This document shows positions 33,847 through 47,194 of a DNA stretch of 64,000 nt, piece by piece. The DNA comes from Hypoxylon rubiginosum (taxonomy: Eukaryota; Ascomycota; Sordariomycetes; Xylariales; Hypoxylaceae). Positions within the stretch are counted from its first letter, which is position 1, and each line of letters begins with the position of its first letter. Below the pieces are notes generated by a model. That model did no database searches. It was not told where the DNA came from and saw only the letters and a program-made list of their open reading frames with translations. The DNA is taken from NCBI GenBank assembly GCA_902806565.1, contig CADCXA010000003.1, forward strand, positions 551,642-615,641. Direction: 5' to 3'. Position numbers and translations under genes: made by a program.

Positions 33847-35334
33847 TCACATTACGGAACAAAGGGAGTCGGAGTAGTCAGGCCCAAATATCTCCCTATT
33901 TCGTTCGCGTTCGTTAGCCCGAATCTTCTCCTTCACTTCTTTGGGGAAATATTCCCGAAGATATGCAGCACGCCCGTTATCAAAGTGTTCGAGGCCGGCT
34001 CGCATAATTACGTCAGCTCGACAAAGGGGACAGAACCTTTCCCCTTTTCGACACATCTTGACGAGGCATCGACTGCAGAATATGTGTTGGCAATCCAGTC
34101 TGACAGGCCAGTACGCAACAACAAAACAGATGGGGCAGAGATAATCGTCGAGCTGCGGGACGACGGAAATGAGCTCGTTGGACATCTGCGCACATAAGTC
34201 CTTGGCCACACTCCCTGCTAGTAGACGATGTGATTTGATTGTAACGGGAAACTCTCTCGAGATGCCTAGCGAGGTTCTCTTATCGAATTCTGCAGGCATG
34301 GTCAGTGTGGAACAGAAAGTGAAAACAAAGGAACGCGCTGGGTAAACGGACTCTTGATTATCTTGGTAACGGCTATATTGTTGATCTCCTGAAATTTGAG
34401 GATCTGCAAAAGCAGAGCGTTCATGTTGAGGAACCTACCATACGCCTGTCGACTATTCTCTAGTTTGAGGCCGTGTATTAGCTTTTTGGATAGGACCTGG
34501 TCTTGAAACCACCGGAGTTGCTCAACAGCTTGGGCGCTTGTCCTGGAACCATGGTCGCTTTCGCGCGTGGAGAAGAATATGCGAGCGTCCAAGTAGAGTT
34601 CGAAAATGTTACGCCAGGTTTCCAAGTCGCCCCTCGCTCTTCGGCCTTTGGAGGGCGCCGTGGCTTTGTTAATGTCCTGGCCCAACAGTGTTATCTCTTT
34701 CCCCAACTTGTCCTGTTCTTCCTCTTGTAGCGCGTCTAGGTTTGAGACGTCGTTCTGCAAAATATCGAAGAACTCGCCGTCAAAGACCAGAGGCACTTCT
34801 ACCTGTTGAATGGACAATGATTCCTCTTTAGATGGGGGAGTGTGGGGAGAACCGCTCGAGTCGGCGGCCGGTTTTGCCTGGCCGGGGTCGTTCTCTGGTG
34901 GCGCGTCCCCTGGCTCTTGTGTTTTAGAAGCGATGTGCTTTAAGAAATCTCGCGTGGGTGGTGTTAGTTCCGCGTCCACGACGACGCCATCTTTTAGATG
35001 GACGAAGAAAGTTAATCTCGGGCGAAAATGATTAGAGTCAGTGGCCTTCCCTTCTAGGTGATAGTGAAAGGCTACAGCGGATGGATCCCTTTCACTCGCG
35101 GTTAACTGAGCCAAGGTGTCCTTGTCTAATCCGATCTCTTGAAGTTCTCTAGTGACCTTTTTGAGACACTTTTTGAGATGGCCGTAAGGAACGGCAGAGT
35201 CGATCCATTTCTGGGGGTAGCCTTTGGGAGCAAATCGGGTCAGGGTCAGTAATAAGATATCTGACGGGTGATGTGAGTAGAGGAGGCCCACCTTCTTGTT
35301 GCAGAGACTTTCTGAATTCTTGAGCGAACTTCAT
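33847..35334 (-). CDS. SPX-domain RING-finger protein, probable E3 ubiquitin ligase
   Basis: Three exons: 35334-35292, 35221-34352, 34289-33847; introns of 70 and 62 nt (GTGGGC...AAAG; GTCCGT...TGCAG); 451 aa. N-terminal SPX: MKFAQEFRKSLQQEGYPQKW, then VPYGHLKKCLKKVTREL with the basic residues that in this family bind inositol pyrophosphates; the SPX C-half is ...GRFLNMNALLLQILKFQEIN. C-terminal C3HC4 RING at about residues 356-396 (CPIC, then DCQHIFCSRC, then CPLC). Same layout as S. pombe Pqr1 and plant NLA/BAH1, which ubiquitinate phosphate transporters or related targets; so a phosphate-status-dependent E3 is inferred. RING and SPX halves appear as separate ORFs but join in frame (IIK|KFDKRTSLGIS). 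JJJ1 is divergent with a 1.1-kb gap. Confidence 0.88.
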
Positions 35335-36476
35335 GAGAGTTAGGATGAGTGTAGATGTGGTTTGAATAAGACGATGATTAGCTTAGTGATGACTAAGTCG
35401 ATCTAGTCTCAGTCTCAGTCTCAGTCTCAGTGTCTCGGTCTCGGTCTTGGCCTCAGTCACAGTCTGTCTTGCCCTGCCAAGCGGCATCTATGAGGAACAA
35501 CGGACGAGTTTGATTAATACACGGCCGAGGTGGAGATGACACGGAGTAGCGGGGAAGTAAGGCGACGAAAGGAACGGCACGTATGTATTTAATTACATAC
35601 AGGGAAGTAAGCAAACAAGACTGGAGAAGCGGAAAAAAATAACAGGGAGCAGCCAAGCAACGGGGCAAATATTCTGTAGATTTCTCTAGTTACTACCCTG
35701 CTACCGTACTGCATACGTACATGTACTATGCATATACGCATATACGTAGACCCATCCCCTATGCCTATTTGAACACTAGCATGAGGTGAGTATAGGTACA
35801 GTAGTAGGCAGGTAGGATGATACATTATTGCATAGGACGCCGGTGCAAGCAGGTAGCATTAGACGCTGCAGGTGACGCCACGGGCGAACCTTACGCACAT
35901 AAGCCATGCAGCCTTAGTAGATCAAGGCGTTTTGCCCCTGCGTGGCCACGCGACCTATTACTGTTTCTAGGCTTTTTCAGGTCTAGCCAGCTTAGCCTAT
36001 CAGCATTCCGTTCCGTACTAAGCTGACAGCTGAATACCCTTCCCAAGTATACATCATAGTCATAACCGTACGTTACGTTACCTTACATACATTGCCTTAG
36101 ACAGGGAACCAGTGATACCTAAACCGATTGGTTCTAAGCTCCTGCACTCATCCCGTGTGAATCATTTGCTCGTCTGTACATAGTACAGCTCAAGTATGTA
36201 TGCAATATGTAGTTTAAACCTGACAGATTAATAACCTTATAGATTGGGTATGGGTATAAAACGCGAAGGTAAAGATTACATAAGTTACGTAGACGCCTAG
36301 CAGCGTGAGCGGCGAACAAGTGTGCGGGGCACAATGACAACTTTTAATCGAGACGGAAAAAAAACCCCCACCAAAAGCCAAACCCCGGAATCAATATATA
36401 GAGACAGCATATAATATAAATATACAGCAAGCAATTATACCAACTTCTTCTCCAACTAACCATAAAACCTCCAAAA
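35335..36476. other. Intergenic: divergent promoter region, SPX-RING and JJJ1
   Basis: About 1.14 kb, with CAGTCT-type simple repeats at 35,405-35,466 and several degenerate ACGTA/ATACGTA words. No gene recognised. Confidence 0.5.
35405..35466. repeat. Imperfect (CAGTCT)n hexamer array
   Basis: Array of AGTCTC/GGTCTC units in the leader region of the SPX-RING gene. Confidence 0.85.
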
Positions 36477-38246
36477 ATGGGCGCCCAGCAGTCGTCCAGC
36501 AGAGGCACTGCGACAAGCGACAGCTCTTCCAAAAAGACAGACTACTACGATCTACTTGGAGTTGACCGTCAAGCAACTGATGAGGAGTAAGCACGCGAGT
36601 ACCAAATTGTATATAGAATAAGTTCTGATTTTGTTTTCTCTTTTGGTCAGAATCAAGAAGGCGTATAGAAAGAAGGCCTTGGAGCTACACCCGGATCGAA
36701 ACTACGGCGATGTCGAGAACGCTACCCAAAAATTTGCTGAAGTCCAAGCCGCCTACGAGGTCCTCTCCGATCCCCAGGAACGTGCTTGGTACGACTCCCA
36801 CCGCGATGCTATTCTGCGCGGCGACGATCCCGCCGACTCCGAAGCAACCCCCGAATACCATAACGTCCGCATTACTACTGCCGACGACATATATACCTTA
36901 ATCGGTCGCTTCAATAAGTCTGTCCCGCTCGACGACTCTCCGAACAGCTTCTTTACCATCCTACAAGATACTTTCGACAGGATCGTCGAGGCAGAAGATG
37001 CCGCTGCCGAGTGGGATGGGCTAGCTCCCACCCAGTATCCCTCCTTCGGTTCATCCAAGGACGACGACAAGATAGCCAAGGCATTCTACAGTAGATGGTC
37101 CAACTTCTCTACTAGGCTCAGCTTCGCCTGGAAGGATAAATGGCGGCTTTCCGATGCGCCTGACCGGAGGGTACGCCGCCTCATGGAAAAGGAGAACAAG
37201 AAGTTTCGTGAAGAGGGCGTGCGCGAATTCAACGACGCGGTGCGGTCTCTCGTTGCTTTTGTCCGCAAGCGCGACCCCCGCTACGTGCCCAACACACAAT
37301 CCGAGGCCGAGAGGCAAAAGACCCTGCGCGACACGGCCGCCGCGCAAGCCGCCAGATCGAGGGCTGCAAATCAGCAGAAGTTGAACGATCCGCTCGCCGT
37401 GCCTGAATGGGCACGGTCTCAAGGCGACGATCTCTACCAGGGAGAGTTCTCCGAGACCGATGAGGAATCCGAGGTCGAACATATCGAATGCGTAGTGTGC
37501 AACAAGATATTCAAGAGTGAGAAGCAGTATGAGGCGCATGAGAAGAGTAAAAAGCACGTCAAGGCGGTCCAGCAGCTGCAGAGGCAGATGAAGAAGGAGA
37601 ACGCAAGTCTTGATCTATACGACGACGCCTTGCAAACACCAACCACCGATGTACCGACAATAGATGACGACCATGCGGATGATGATGATGATGATGATGA
37701 TGCCGTCGCCAGCACAGTTGACACTCCTCACACGGACGATTCTAGCCGACTCGAAGCCGCCTCTAGAACCGACACGGAAGCTGCAAGCTCGAGGGTCCCA
37801 ACGGTCGACTCGGAGGATGAGAGCGAAGGTGATGACTATGCCTCGAGGGATGCTGTAGAGGCACGTCTTGTATCAGGACAAGGGGATAAATGGACTTCTT
37901 TGCAGGGTGCCGAAAACCCTGTTGATGATCTCGCTGGTGAAGTAGACGATGTCTCACTCACGAGCGGCGAGCCTACCAAGAAGGTAGGCAAGGCCAAAGC
38001 CAAGAGGGAGAAGAAGGCCGCCCGCCAAGCAGCTTTAGAGCTTCAGGACGATGTAAGTTGCGTATTATAATTCTTCATATGGCTAGGCCACTACACTATT
38101 ACTGTTACTGACTTAGACAACAGCAGAAGTGTACCGCATGCAACACCAATTTCGATTCAAGAACGAAGCTCTTCAAGCACTTGAAAGAAACAGGCCACGC
38201 GGCAACCAAGACCGTTACGTCTAAACCCAGTAAAAAAAAGCGGTAG
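36477..38246 (+). CDS. JJJ1: JJJ1-type J-protein with two C2H2 zinc fingers
   Basis: Cytosolic Hsp70 co-chaperone that, with Rei1, releases shuttling factors from late 60S ribosomal particles. Exons 36477-36586, 36651-38052 and 38127-38246 (or 38124 if the upstream of two tandem CAG acceptors is used); 543 or 544 aa. J-domain at about residues 23-90 ([25 protein letters not shown] motif). First finger [20 protein letters not shown] near residue 330; long acidic, low-complexity linker with a D-run ([13 protein letters not shown]); second finger [20 protein letters not shown] near the C-terminus; tail SKKKR. Stop at 38244-38246. The first intron splits a Glu codon (GA|A) in the J-domain. Layout and length match fungal Jjj1 and human DNAJC21. 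Confidence 0.92.
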
Positions 38247-38595
38247 ATACCTGTTGCCGCTGCCAGGGCGTCCCGGAACATGGCGTCCATGATACCGTTC
38301 AGCGACCCAGGCATTTCCGTCAGCGCAGATCCCCGTTGTCTTTCTCCCATAGGACTTGAATAGGGGGGTTGTTGCTCGACGCCGTTTGCTACCGGCCAAG
38401 AGCAAAAGTTGTTGACAACACTTGCGCATTCAAGTACCATTGCTTGCCCAAATCCCTGCAGTACGTGCTCATGATGTTTACATTGCCAATGGTTGTTCAC
38501 AATCGCCCCATGATCCGCGTTAACGCCTAACTGATACCTTGTGGTATGACCCTAATACAGAAACCCAATAACATGATACGCCTGATGCTACTTGT
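38247..38595. other. Intergenic: convergent 3' ends of JJJ1 and ATG4
   Basis: About 350 bp. No feature recognised. Confidence 0.5.
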
Positions 38596-40099
38596 TCAAT
38601 CTTCTAGAGCCGTGTCGTCGTCGTCGCTTAGAGTCTCCACCTCGTCGATGGGTCCTCCTGATTCATGTAACTGTGCAATCGGATCGTGGTCTGACACATG
38701 GATGATGGCTTTACCCTGAACATGCTTGACGCTTCTGCGCCAATCTCTCCAGTCCTCTTCGTCGCGAATCAGAAACCCGATAAGCATGCTAGGATCCATT
38801 TCCTTAATGTGCAGTCGTCGTAACTTGCGCGTATGACAAGTATCGACCTCCTCCGGAGTGAACTCATTAAGATCTGAGTGGTAGGGGAGGGCAGGCCGCG
38901 TGTAGTGCGGATCTAGATAGAAGAAGTGGAGACCTTGTACTCCAATAAAATAATGTGACGACGATGGACGTCCGCTGTGTTCTCCGTTAGAGACGGACGA
39001 CGACGATATATATATATATATATGGAATTAAAAAAATATAATAAAACGTACCCTGCAATTCCGATCGACTGCGGCATCTGCAAAGATGCAGTAAGGGCCT
39101 CCCAATATACCGGCGTGATCTTGTCGATACCGAGTCGCGTTCCAACGAGTATGACGGTAGGGTGGAAAGCCGTGCCGTCGGGATTGGCTATTTTCATAAA
39201 GTTGTCTTCGTAGACGTCCGGACCATCCCCTGTGGAATAGACGCGCAACGTCGGCTCGATCGCATTCGTCAAGGCTCTAGACCGAATCGTTAGCTATTGG
39301 CGTTCCAGCAGCCTCCGGAGTTCTATAAACACTTACTGAATACACCTTGCCGTGGCTGACGGACCGAACCACTCGCCGGGGTACTTGCCGCAGGCGGAAG
39401 CGCCGTGGCGTACAAAGTTATGTATGGAGTACGGCGCCCGGGGGTCATCGGCAAATAGCGATAGGATCTTCTTCTCTTCTATGCTCTGCGTACCTCTTCG
39501 CCATCCTATGAGCGGTTTAGCAACTACACAGACATACTTCACAGTGTTTTCTGACGGGGCACCCTACCTCTACCAAGACGATGCACGAGTATAGCGTTAG
39601 CTAGCAGACTCTGACCGGACCTAATCATGCAGCCCCATCCGCTATCTGAGGCAAAACCGTTCTGGTCGCTCAATTGGCTCTTGAGGCGCATCGAGAAGGA
39701 CAGGGCAGAGAGGGCCTTCGGATCTTGCGACTTGGCTATGGGATCGAACTCGGATCGGTACGTCATCCATATTCTGGACTCGAAATCGTCGAGAAAGGCA
39801 GGAGGCCACCCGCCATCCAGCGGTGCCTCGTCATAGGCCAGGGACGAATCGAGGCTACTGGAGGTAGAGTCGGGAGGGGTGGCGGGCAGCCTGGCAGGAG
39901 CTTGGATGGAGTCTTTGGCTGGCGGATCAGGAGCTGGGGACGGGTCTTGCCTTGGGCTGGGGTTAGGGTTGGGGCTGCTGTTGAGCTTGTAGGAAGACCC
40001 CAGACACCAGACGGGTTGATCGCGGACAATATCGTTCGTTGGCTCGGGGTCCCAGAACATCTGCACGATTCGTCTCCCAATATCTACGGTGGTATCCAT
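38596..40099 (-). CDS. ATG4: ATG4 cysteine protease (autophagy)
   Basis: Processes Atg8 at its C-terminal glycine and later removes it from phosphatidylethanolamine. Four exons: 40099-39568, 39505-39337, 39276-39052, 38974-38596; 434 aa, within the fungal range. Catalytic Cys157 in [18 protein letters not shown]; Asp330 and His332 in [11 protein letters not shown]; conserved [15 protein letters not shown] lies across the exon 3/4 junction. Insert of about residues 38-75 is Pro/Ser-rich and low-complexity ([17 protein letters not shown]). C-terminal acidic tail ([10 protein letters not shown]) could hold an Atg8-interacting motif but none is certain. All three introns preserve the frame; exon 3 to 4 intron contains a TA dinucleotide run. 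JJJ1 is convergent; SQS1 divergent. Confidence 0.94.
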
Positions 40100-41583
40100 A
40101 CTGAAAAACGATAGGATTTATGAGCAGGACTTTGGCGAACCACGGTGGCTTCAAGGGCTAGCCGCAAGCGGAACACTTCAGCGAGAATAGGCAGCGTGTA
40201 TCCTAAGGTAGCAAGGAGGCAAGATTTAAGGACAGGATGGGATGATAGAATGAAAAGGTGAAAACAAAAGGGCAAAAGGAAAATATAGAGGTATGGTAAG
40301 AAGCACCGTCGTCGGCTTGTGACGGGACGACTATTTGCGGAGGGCAGATGGTGGACCGTGTTGGTGGCACTGATAGCTTGAAGCAGCGTAATACGATTTG
40401 GTGGACGGATCAACGAAATGGGACCGGGCAGGACGGGAGTGGAATGGTGGAATGGAGGCCTTCAAAAGACAAAAAGGCCAAAGCCAAAACCAAGGACTAA
40501 GGCTGATACACCCAAGGAAAAGTTTGAAGATGTAAAGATTAGTAGCTCTATATGAGTATATGAGTATATGAGTAAAAGACTTGATAACTTTTGGAGTTGG
40601 AACTGCTGGCTATATCGATGAAGAGGAATGAAACGGTTGAACTGTAGGCTATCAGCTATCTACCTAAGACGTGTCTATGGGCCATGGGCCAAGTCAGCCG
40701 GCACTCACTGGTTTCTTGTTTAGCGTTTATCGGTTTGCGCACTGGGCTTGACCTACACCCTAGCAGCCTAGGTACTATTTGGCAGGCTATCTTAGGTTAG
40801 GTACTTAGCGCACAGGCGAAGGGGGGTGGAGGGGCAGAGGGGCTGAAGGGAATGACAGAGACGAATGGTGCCTTGTGACGAGCTCATGGGGAGGATAATG
40901 GCAGAATGGTCGTTTATCGATAACATCCCGAGTCCCTTGCCACTCTTATCTGCATAGACTGTAATTATGCAACGTTATACGCTATACGTTATACAAGGTA
41001 GGTACCTATGGTAGGTACATATGTACATAGAGTAGGAGCACACGGGTAGTACCATTGCTTTTCCGGATAGTATAGCCACTCCTATAACTGCAACAAGAAT
41101 ACACAAAGGGCAAGTACATACCTAACATAAACGTTAAACGTAAAGATGAGACAAGGTACCATCCCACCATGCCCTTCTTATTCCGCCCTGTCCGCCTTGC
41201 TCCTTAGTTTTCATGTACGAAGTACCTCACAGCAATTCATTGAAACTTGAGGCTGCTAAGGCTAGCTCTCTGTGTCTCTTTTATATCTCTCTCTCTATAT
41301 CTCTGATATCACCTACCTACATATGTATGTGCAAACACCTTCACGTTATGTAAGGTAGGTACGGTACGGAACTAATAATTTAAACTTGGGATCCCAGGGA
41401 ATTGCCTTGTCGGCTTTTTTTTATTTTTTAAAGACAACGTTCCGGTCCACATTATTGTCATCAAATACATAGTCACCCACGTTATCTCATCCCAGCCAGG
41501 CTTGACTCAAAATTCACCACTAAACATTTCACGCCTAACTCTCTAACCTTCTCCCATTACATCTTCATCTCCTAAACTTCACC
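40100..41583. other. Intergenic: divergent promoter region, ATG4 and SQS1
   Basis: About 1.5 kb. Contains many AGGTAGGTACC-type words (e.g. 40,990-41,030 and 41,350-41,365) and GAGTATAT short repeats near 40,550. No gene recognised. Confidence 0.5.
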
Positions 41584-43693
41584 ATGACCAAGAACAAACG
41601 AGGTGGTGCCAGCTCTCGCTTCAAGGGCCAGCGATTCCCTCGTCGAAATGGCGCTTCATCTGGTAATCAATCAGGAGAGTATAATGGCAAAATTCCATCG
41701 TCAAGAGCTCACGGTATATCCACAGTCACCCACTCTGCCATGTAGAATCGCGATTTTGATTTATTTCTAGGCTACACACTTGCCGAGGAAGCTAGGAACA
41801 CTGCATCTAATCGCCGTGGAGCTTTTGGTCGTGACGCCCAATTAAGATATAAACCCGTCTCCTTCGTCAGCGCTGGCTTCATGGAGCCCTTGAAGGATCT
41901 CGATGTTCAGCTTACAAGCTCCAAAGAGGCACAAGGGAACGCAGAGACCCCGGAAAAGACTCCAGCTGATGTTGTACCTACTCCCACGGATACCAACTCA
42001 TTCAAGCGTCATATTCCATCTCCAATCCTTTCTGCAGCGTCGCCTCCCGAGTTGCCCACACTAGACCGCCCCGAGGTCAAAATAGAAGCGGACCCCGAAC
42101 GGTTCTCGGGCCCAGGATCTGAAGATGGCTGCGATTCTAGCGAAGAAGTCATACTATTCAAGGGGAGAGATCGCAGTCGCCACGATCCTGTTGCTACTAG
42201 GAATGACCAAGGTCATGACAATGCTGATTCGTTGGAGTTTCGTGAAATGAATCTCCAGCTGCGTGTTGTCGAAGAGGCGCTTCACCAAGACACCACTGCA
42301 TCAGAAGCCGTCCCCGCACCGGTTGACTATATTCCCCTTCAATCTAAACCTAAGAGGCGTGGTAGACAGCGTAAGAACTATAGGAACGACACCTCCGACG
42401 AGGACGCCGCTATTATTGCCGATTACATGGCTAATATGGAGGACTGGAAAGAGGACGAGAACAACAAAGATGGTGAAGGATCAGAACACCTAGGCATCGG
42501 ATCGCACACCTTCAGCATCCTGAGAGATCTAGGCGGTACCGATAGTGACGCAGTACCTGACGACGTCTCTAGCGAGGAGGTTGTAGATGATGGATCTGGC
42601 TCCGAAGACGAGCCTGGTTCGGAGGCCCAACAACGTCACCTCGAGGCCGACGACGAACGCATGGCTAGAATGCTTGCTAAGCAAGAAGAACTGGGGCTCG
42701 GAAGCGATGATGTTTTGCTTTTCGATGGGGATGGTTCCGATGACGAGTGGCTGACGGCCCCTAACGCTGCCGCCCGTCGTAAGAAGAAGGGCGATTCGAA
42801 GAAGGCAAAGATGTTCGAGAGGAAGGGCCAATACCCAAGTGCAACAAAGATGGCGGAAGCATTTGATGAGCTGGATCTCATGGATTGGCATCGACCCAGC
42901 CTCAATAACTTTAAGAAAGGAATACCTGCATTTGATGTATCGGACTCTGAGCTTGAAGAGGCCATGAAGTCAACTTGGCAAAAGGACCGCCTTAAGAAGG
43001 CGGAAAAGAAGAAGGCTCGCGAAGAGCTACGATCGCAGGGGCTGCTCGGCAAGAATGTCAAGCCTGATGATCTTAGGATTAAATACCTGGGAGGCATGTC
43101 CTTGGACGACCTCGCCAACGAGCTTGAAGCCTTTCTCCTTGGCTCTCAAGAGCAGTACGTCATCTCGCGGCGCCGGCCAGTATTGGATGTACGATAACAT
43201 GCTAACATGAACTAGGCTTGTTCTACCTCCGTTTGACAAGAACACTCGAAAGACGATTCACGCTCTAGCTAACAAGTTCAAAATCAAATCGCAGTCTGCG
43301 GGGAAGGGCACGAATAGGAACCCGGTTCTCTACCGCACCAAGGCCACGCTCCCGTTCGATCAGACCGCCTTTGATAGTACATTCGGGCGCATCAAGCAGA
43401 CGTGGTTCCCTCGCGTCGATGCTGATGACGAGGTAGTGAACAAAACGCGAATCCTCAAACGAGCCGAAGCACGGAGTGGCAAGTCACGCTTCAAGAACTC
43501 TATGACGTATCGAGACGGCGACATCGTGGGCCAACACGCTGCGGAGTTGGGCGTAGAGAACAAGGGCAGGGCGATGCTGGAGAAGATGGGGTGGTCCAAG
43601 GGCATGGCGTTGGGAAGTGGAGAAAACAAGGGCATCATGGTCCCTATCACGCATGTGGTGAAGAAGACGAAAGCTGGACTTGGTGATGCTTGA
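41584..43693 (+). CDS. SQS1: SQS1 (G-patch and R3H protein)
   Basis: G-patch activator of the DEAH helicase Prp43, with roles in rRNA maturation and spliceosome disassembly. Exons 41584-41713, 41771-43154, 43216-43693; introns of 57 and 61 nt; 663 aa. N-terminus is basic and Gly/Arg/Ser-rich (MTKNKRGGASSRFKGQRF); then TLAEEARNTASNRR and YKPVSFVSAG, a signature block of Sqs1 proteins. The middle is acidic; a R3H-like domain follows (LPPFDKNTRKTIHALANKF, about residues 507-575), and the C-terminal G-patch is HAAELGVENKGRAMLEKMGW plus LGSGENKGIMVPI. The first intron falls after a GCTCACG and joins H|GYTLAE in frame; without exon 1 the protein would lack its conserved N-terminus. Convergent with H2B. 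Confidence 0.92.
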
Positions 43694-44443
43694 AGGCACC
43701 ATAGCCAGCTGCACTATTATATACTAGGGAGCCATTCCTTATTCCAGGCAGAATATGCGGGTGTGGAGGTATCGACATGCTCTTGGTGTAAATGGGGTTT
43801 CTAGTATACTAGTATATACTAGCTGGACACGTCGTTTAGAACCTCTGGCCTCTAGGCGCGTTAAATAGGGATATCACCTCGTATCAAGAATTAGATGCCT
43901 AGGAATGGATGGCAAGTAGTCAGAAATATAGCGAGCATTTCAACTGGAGAGTTGAACCTACATTTGAAGTTGGTTCTATTTGAAATTTATGAAATTATTG
44001 TGACACGGCCCAAAAGTACACATATATTACCTTCGTACTAGGAATTGCAACTAGACAGAGTAATACGGCGTCATTATCAATTAGTTACTCCCGAGCACCG
44101 CAGTAGGTGTTTTCAAGAACAGTGTATGTGTGTGATGCAATTATATTAAGGCCGAGGGTTGAACTATGAACGTGGTATCATTCACGAAGAATCAAGGCAT
44201 GCTTGTTCGTTCATATGCAGATTCATTCCGAAGCCCTATCGGGAAAATGTATTGTACAACCGCAAACCCCAGACCGTGTTGTGCGAAGACATTGCCCCCT
44301 TAAAAAGCAAACCATCCGTAACGCATTATGAGACTCCCGTATTCGGGGGCTTGCATACCAAGCCTTGGCGATGCCTCGTCATGATGCCAAAGCAGAAAAC
44401 GTCCCTAGACCCAAAGAGAAACCAGACCGAGAAAACCAAGTAC
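43694..44443. other. Intergenic: convergent 3' ends of SQS1 and H2B
   Basis: About 750 bp, moderately AT-rich. No gene recognised. Confidence 0.5.
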
Positions 44444-45022
<579 letters not shown>

Positions 45023-47194
45023 GGTGATTGATTTGGTTTGGGTTGAGATTAGAAAGTTGCGTTTTTGTACGATGTTGGTATGCGAGATGTAAGAGTTGAC
45101 AAGTCTGCAAATGGTTGATGTGGATGTGAGGAGAGAAGTTTGTAGATGGAAGATTGGGGAGAAGTCGAAGATGTGCAATGAAGGGAAGAGGGTGGGTGGC
45201 AGGTCCTTTTGTATTGGCTGCGGGCGCTAGCGTGATTACTGATTTGATCCTCGTAAGGTACAACTGATTGATCTTGCCTTATCCGACGCGGTTGCACATT
45301 TAAAAAAAATAAAAGGCGGGCAACCCAAACGAATAATAAAAAAAGAGGGTACCACGCCAAAGCACCTAGCACCTAAGCAGCTAAAGGCACCTAACTCCAT
45401 AAGCTTCTATTGCCCCACTTCCTACCTAAACAGCATACAATAACCAGTAAACGCGATGCATTCCTTTACGCGTTTGGTGCACAGGACAGTATTAACTACC
45501 GGCTATCAGCATTCACCCGGCGTATTTTGATCCCCCCTAAAATCAAATGCCATAAAACAAGTTCCCAAAAAGGGAATAAAACAGCATCTGGCCAATCACA
45601 TAATTTCTTTTAAAAAATGATTTTGGGTTTCCATCCCCACCATTTACCTCCGCAAGAATTCTTGATTTGTATCTCTCCTGCAATTTTACCTCAGGCATAT
45701 ACATGCAGAGCATCGATTATCGACTATCTAGCGTATATGCATGCTGTTTACGGATTGCCGTGCTGCAGCTTCATCCCCACACACAACACCCAATATCGAC
45801 GGCACTCCATGCTAAACGGGTGCCGGTCAGCGGTACAGCATGTGGATTTGTGTAATGCCGCTCCGTAGATCTAGAACTCCGGATGGGGATTTGAGGCTAT
45901 CGTGACTCCCGAAGCCGCCGTCATCTTCAACTACATAGATACCCCCGAGTTGCGGAGTCTCCATCGGTACGGCTCCGACTTTACCAACTTGCATGCTCCG
46001 TTAGCGGGTCAAACTAGACGAATTTCAAGTAATTTGACTCCTAATTTTCATTATCGTGTCTACCTGAACCAGATTTCTACGTATGAGCAAGCGTAACTAG
46101 AATATAAATCCCACGACGCATAGGTATAACAAACGACTCTGGCATATCCCACAAGATAACCAAGCGAATATATCACATCCGAGAGCTATTCGGCTGAGAC
46201 CTGTCAGTTGCCCTTACATCTAACTTGGAACTCCTTCCGGGAGGGATAATATTTTCAATCTGGCTTCAATGTCGACCTATACTTGCCTAGGTAGGACTTC
46301 AATCATCAAATAAACTTAACAAAAAAGTGCTTCGAAGCGAGGCAAACGACTTGGAAAAAGAGAAGAGTATGCTCATTCAAAATGAGTATGTAGACCAAAG
46401 TGGTGCACTGTCGTGTTATGATCCGAGAAATGACAATCAGTCCTTGCGTATATGGTCGACTCTGAGTGAATGATGATTCAAATCAACAAAACAATTGGGG
46501 TGCTGGATTTAGTGACCATCATATTAGTTTTTGGTCTATTAAAATGAAGAAACAAATAATTGAGTAAAATCGAAGAAAGCAGATGCATCCATGTTTACAT
46601 GCTTCTTAGATTAGATGGCTACCTATGTATGTAGGTAGGCATTCTCGGAATCAAAATTGCATTGCGTTGAAATTTGATCCTGATTGTTATTGGACGGCCA
46701 TCTTCATTATCGATTTATGAAAGGCCCTGATAGGCTTAGTACTGTGTAGGTTATGTTTGTGACTTAGGTATGTAGGCAATGGCCTGTGCTTTTCCAGAAC
46801 TTTAATTCCGTGCATGCGGCCGTGATGCAGGTTAGCGGGCAGGCTGGATTGGCACCCTAGGGAACCTAGGCAGGGCGTTGCGGGTACGGCAGAAAAATAA
46901 TACAAGCAGCCAAGCTCCCCCCGAAATTCAACCCAATACGGACTAGGCGCACGACCCACCCGCCTTTTTCAATCTGTGATTCTGATTTCAGGACGCGACC
47001 GATACAATACTTAAACATCACCTCCCCCACCATCACTCGACCACCTTCTCCCATTTTCATCTTCTCAACTAACTCCGTCCGCAACCCACAACAAAACTAA
47101 TCCATCTTTCTCGAGCTCTTAGCAGCATCGGTTCATCGCCACATACACTTTACAAACCACTTCAAACCTTTTCACCCACAAACCAACCATCAAA
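45023..47194. promoter_or_regulatory. H2B/H2A divergent intergenic and promoter region
   Basis: 2.17 kb between the two histone start codons, larger than most other gaps here. It should contain both S-phase promoters. The stretch nearest H2A (47,020-47,194) is C/T- and CA-rich, as in other fungal histone leaders. No clear ORF of note, and no histone-specific repeat was identified. Confidence 0.6.

Noticed and set aside
39959..39980. Telomere-like GGGTTAGGGTTGGG
   Set aside because: It is the antisense of the Pro/Asn-rich coding tract NPNPNP in ATG4 exon 1, only two units.
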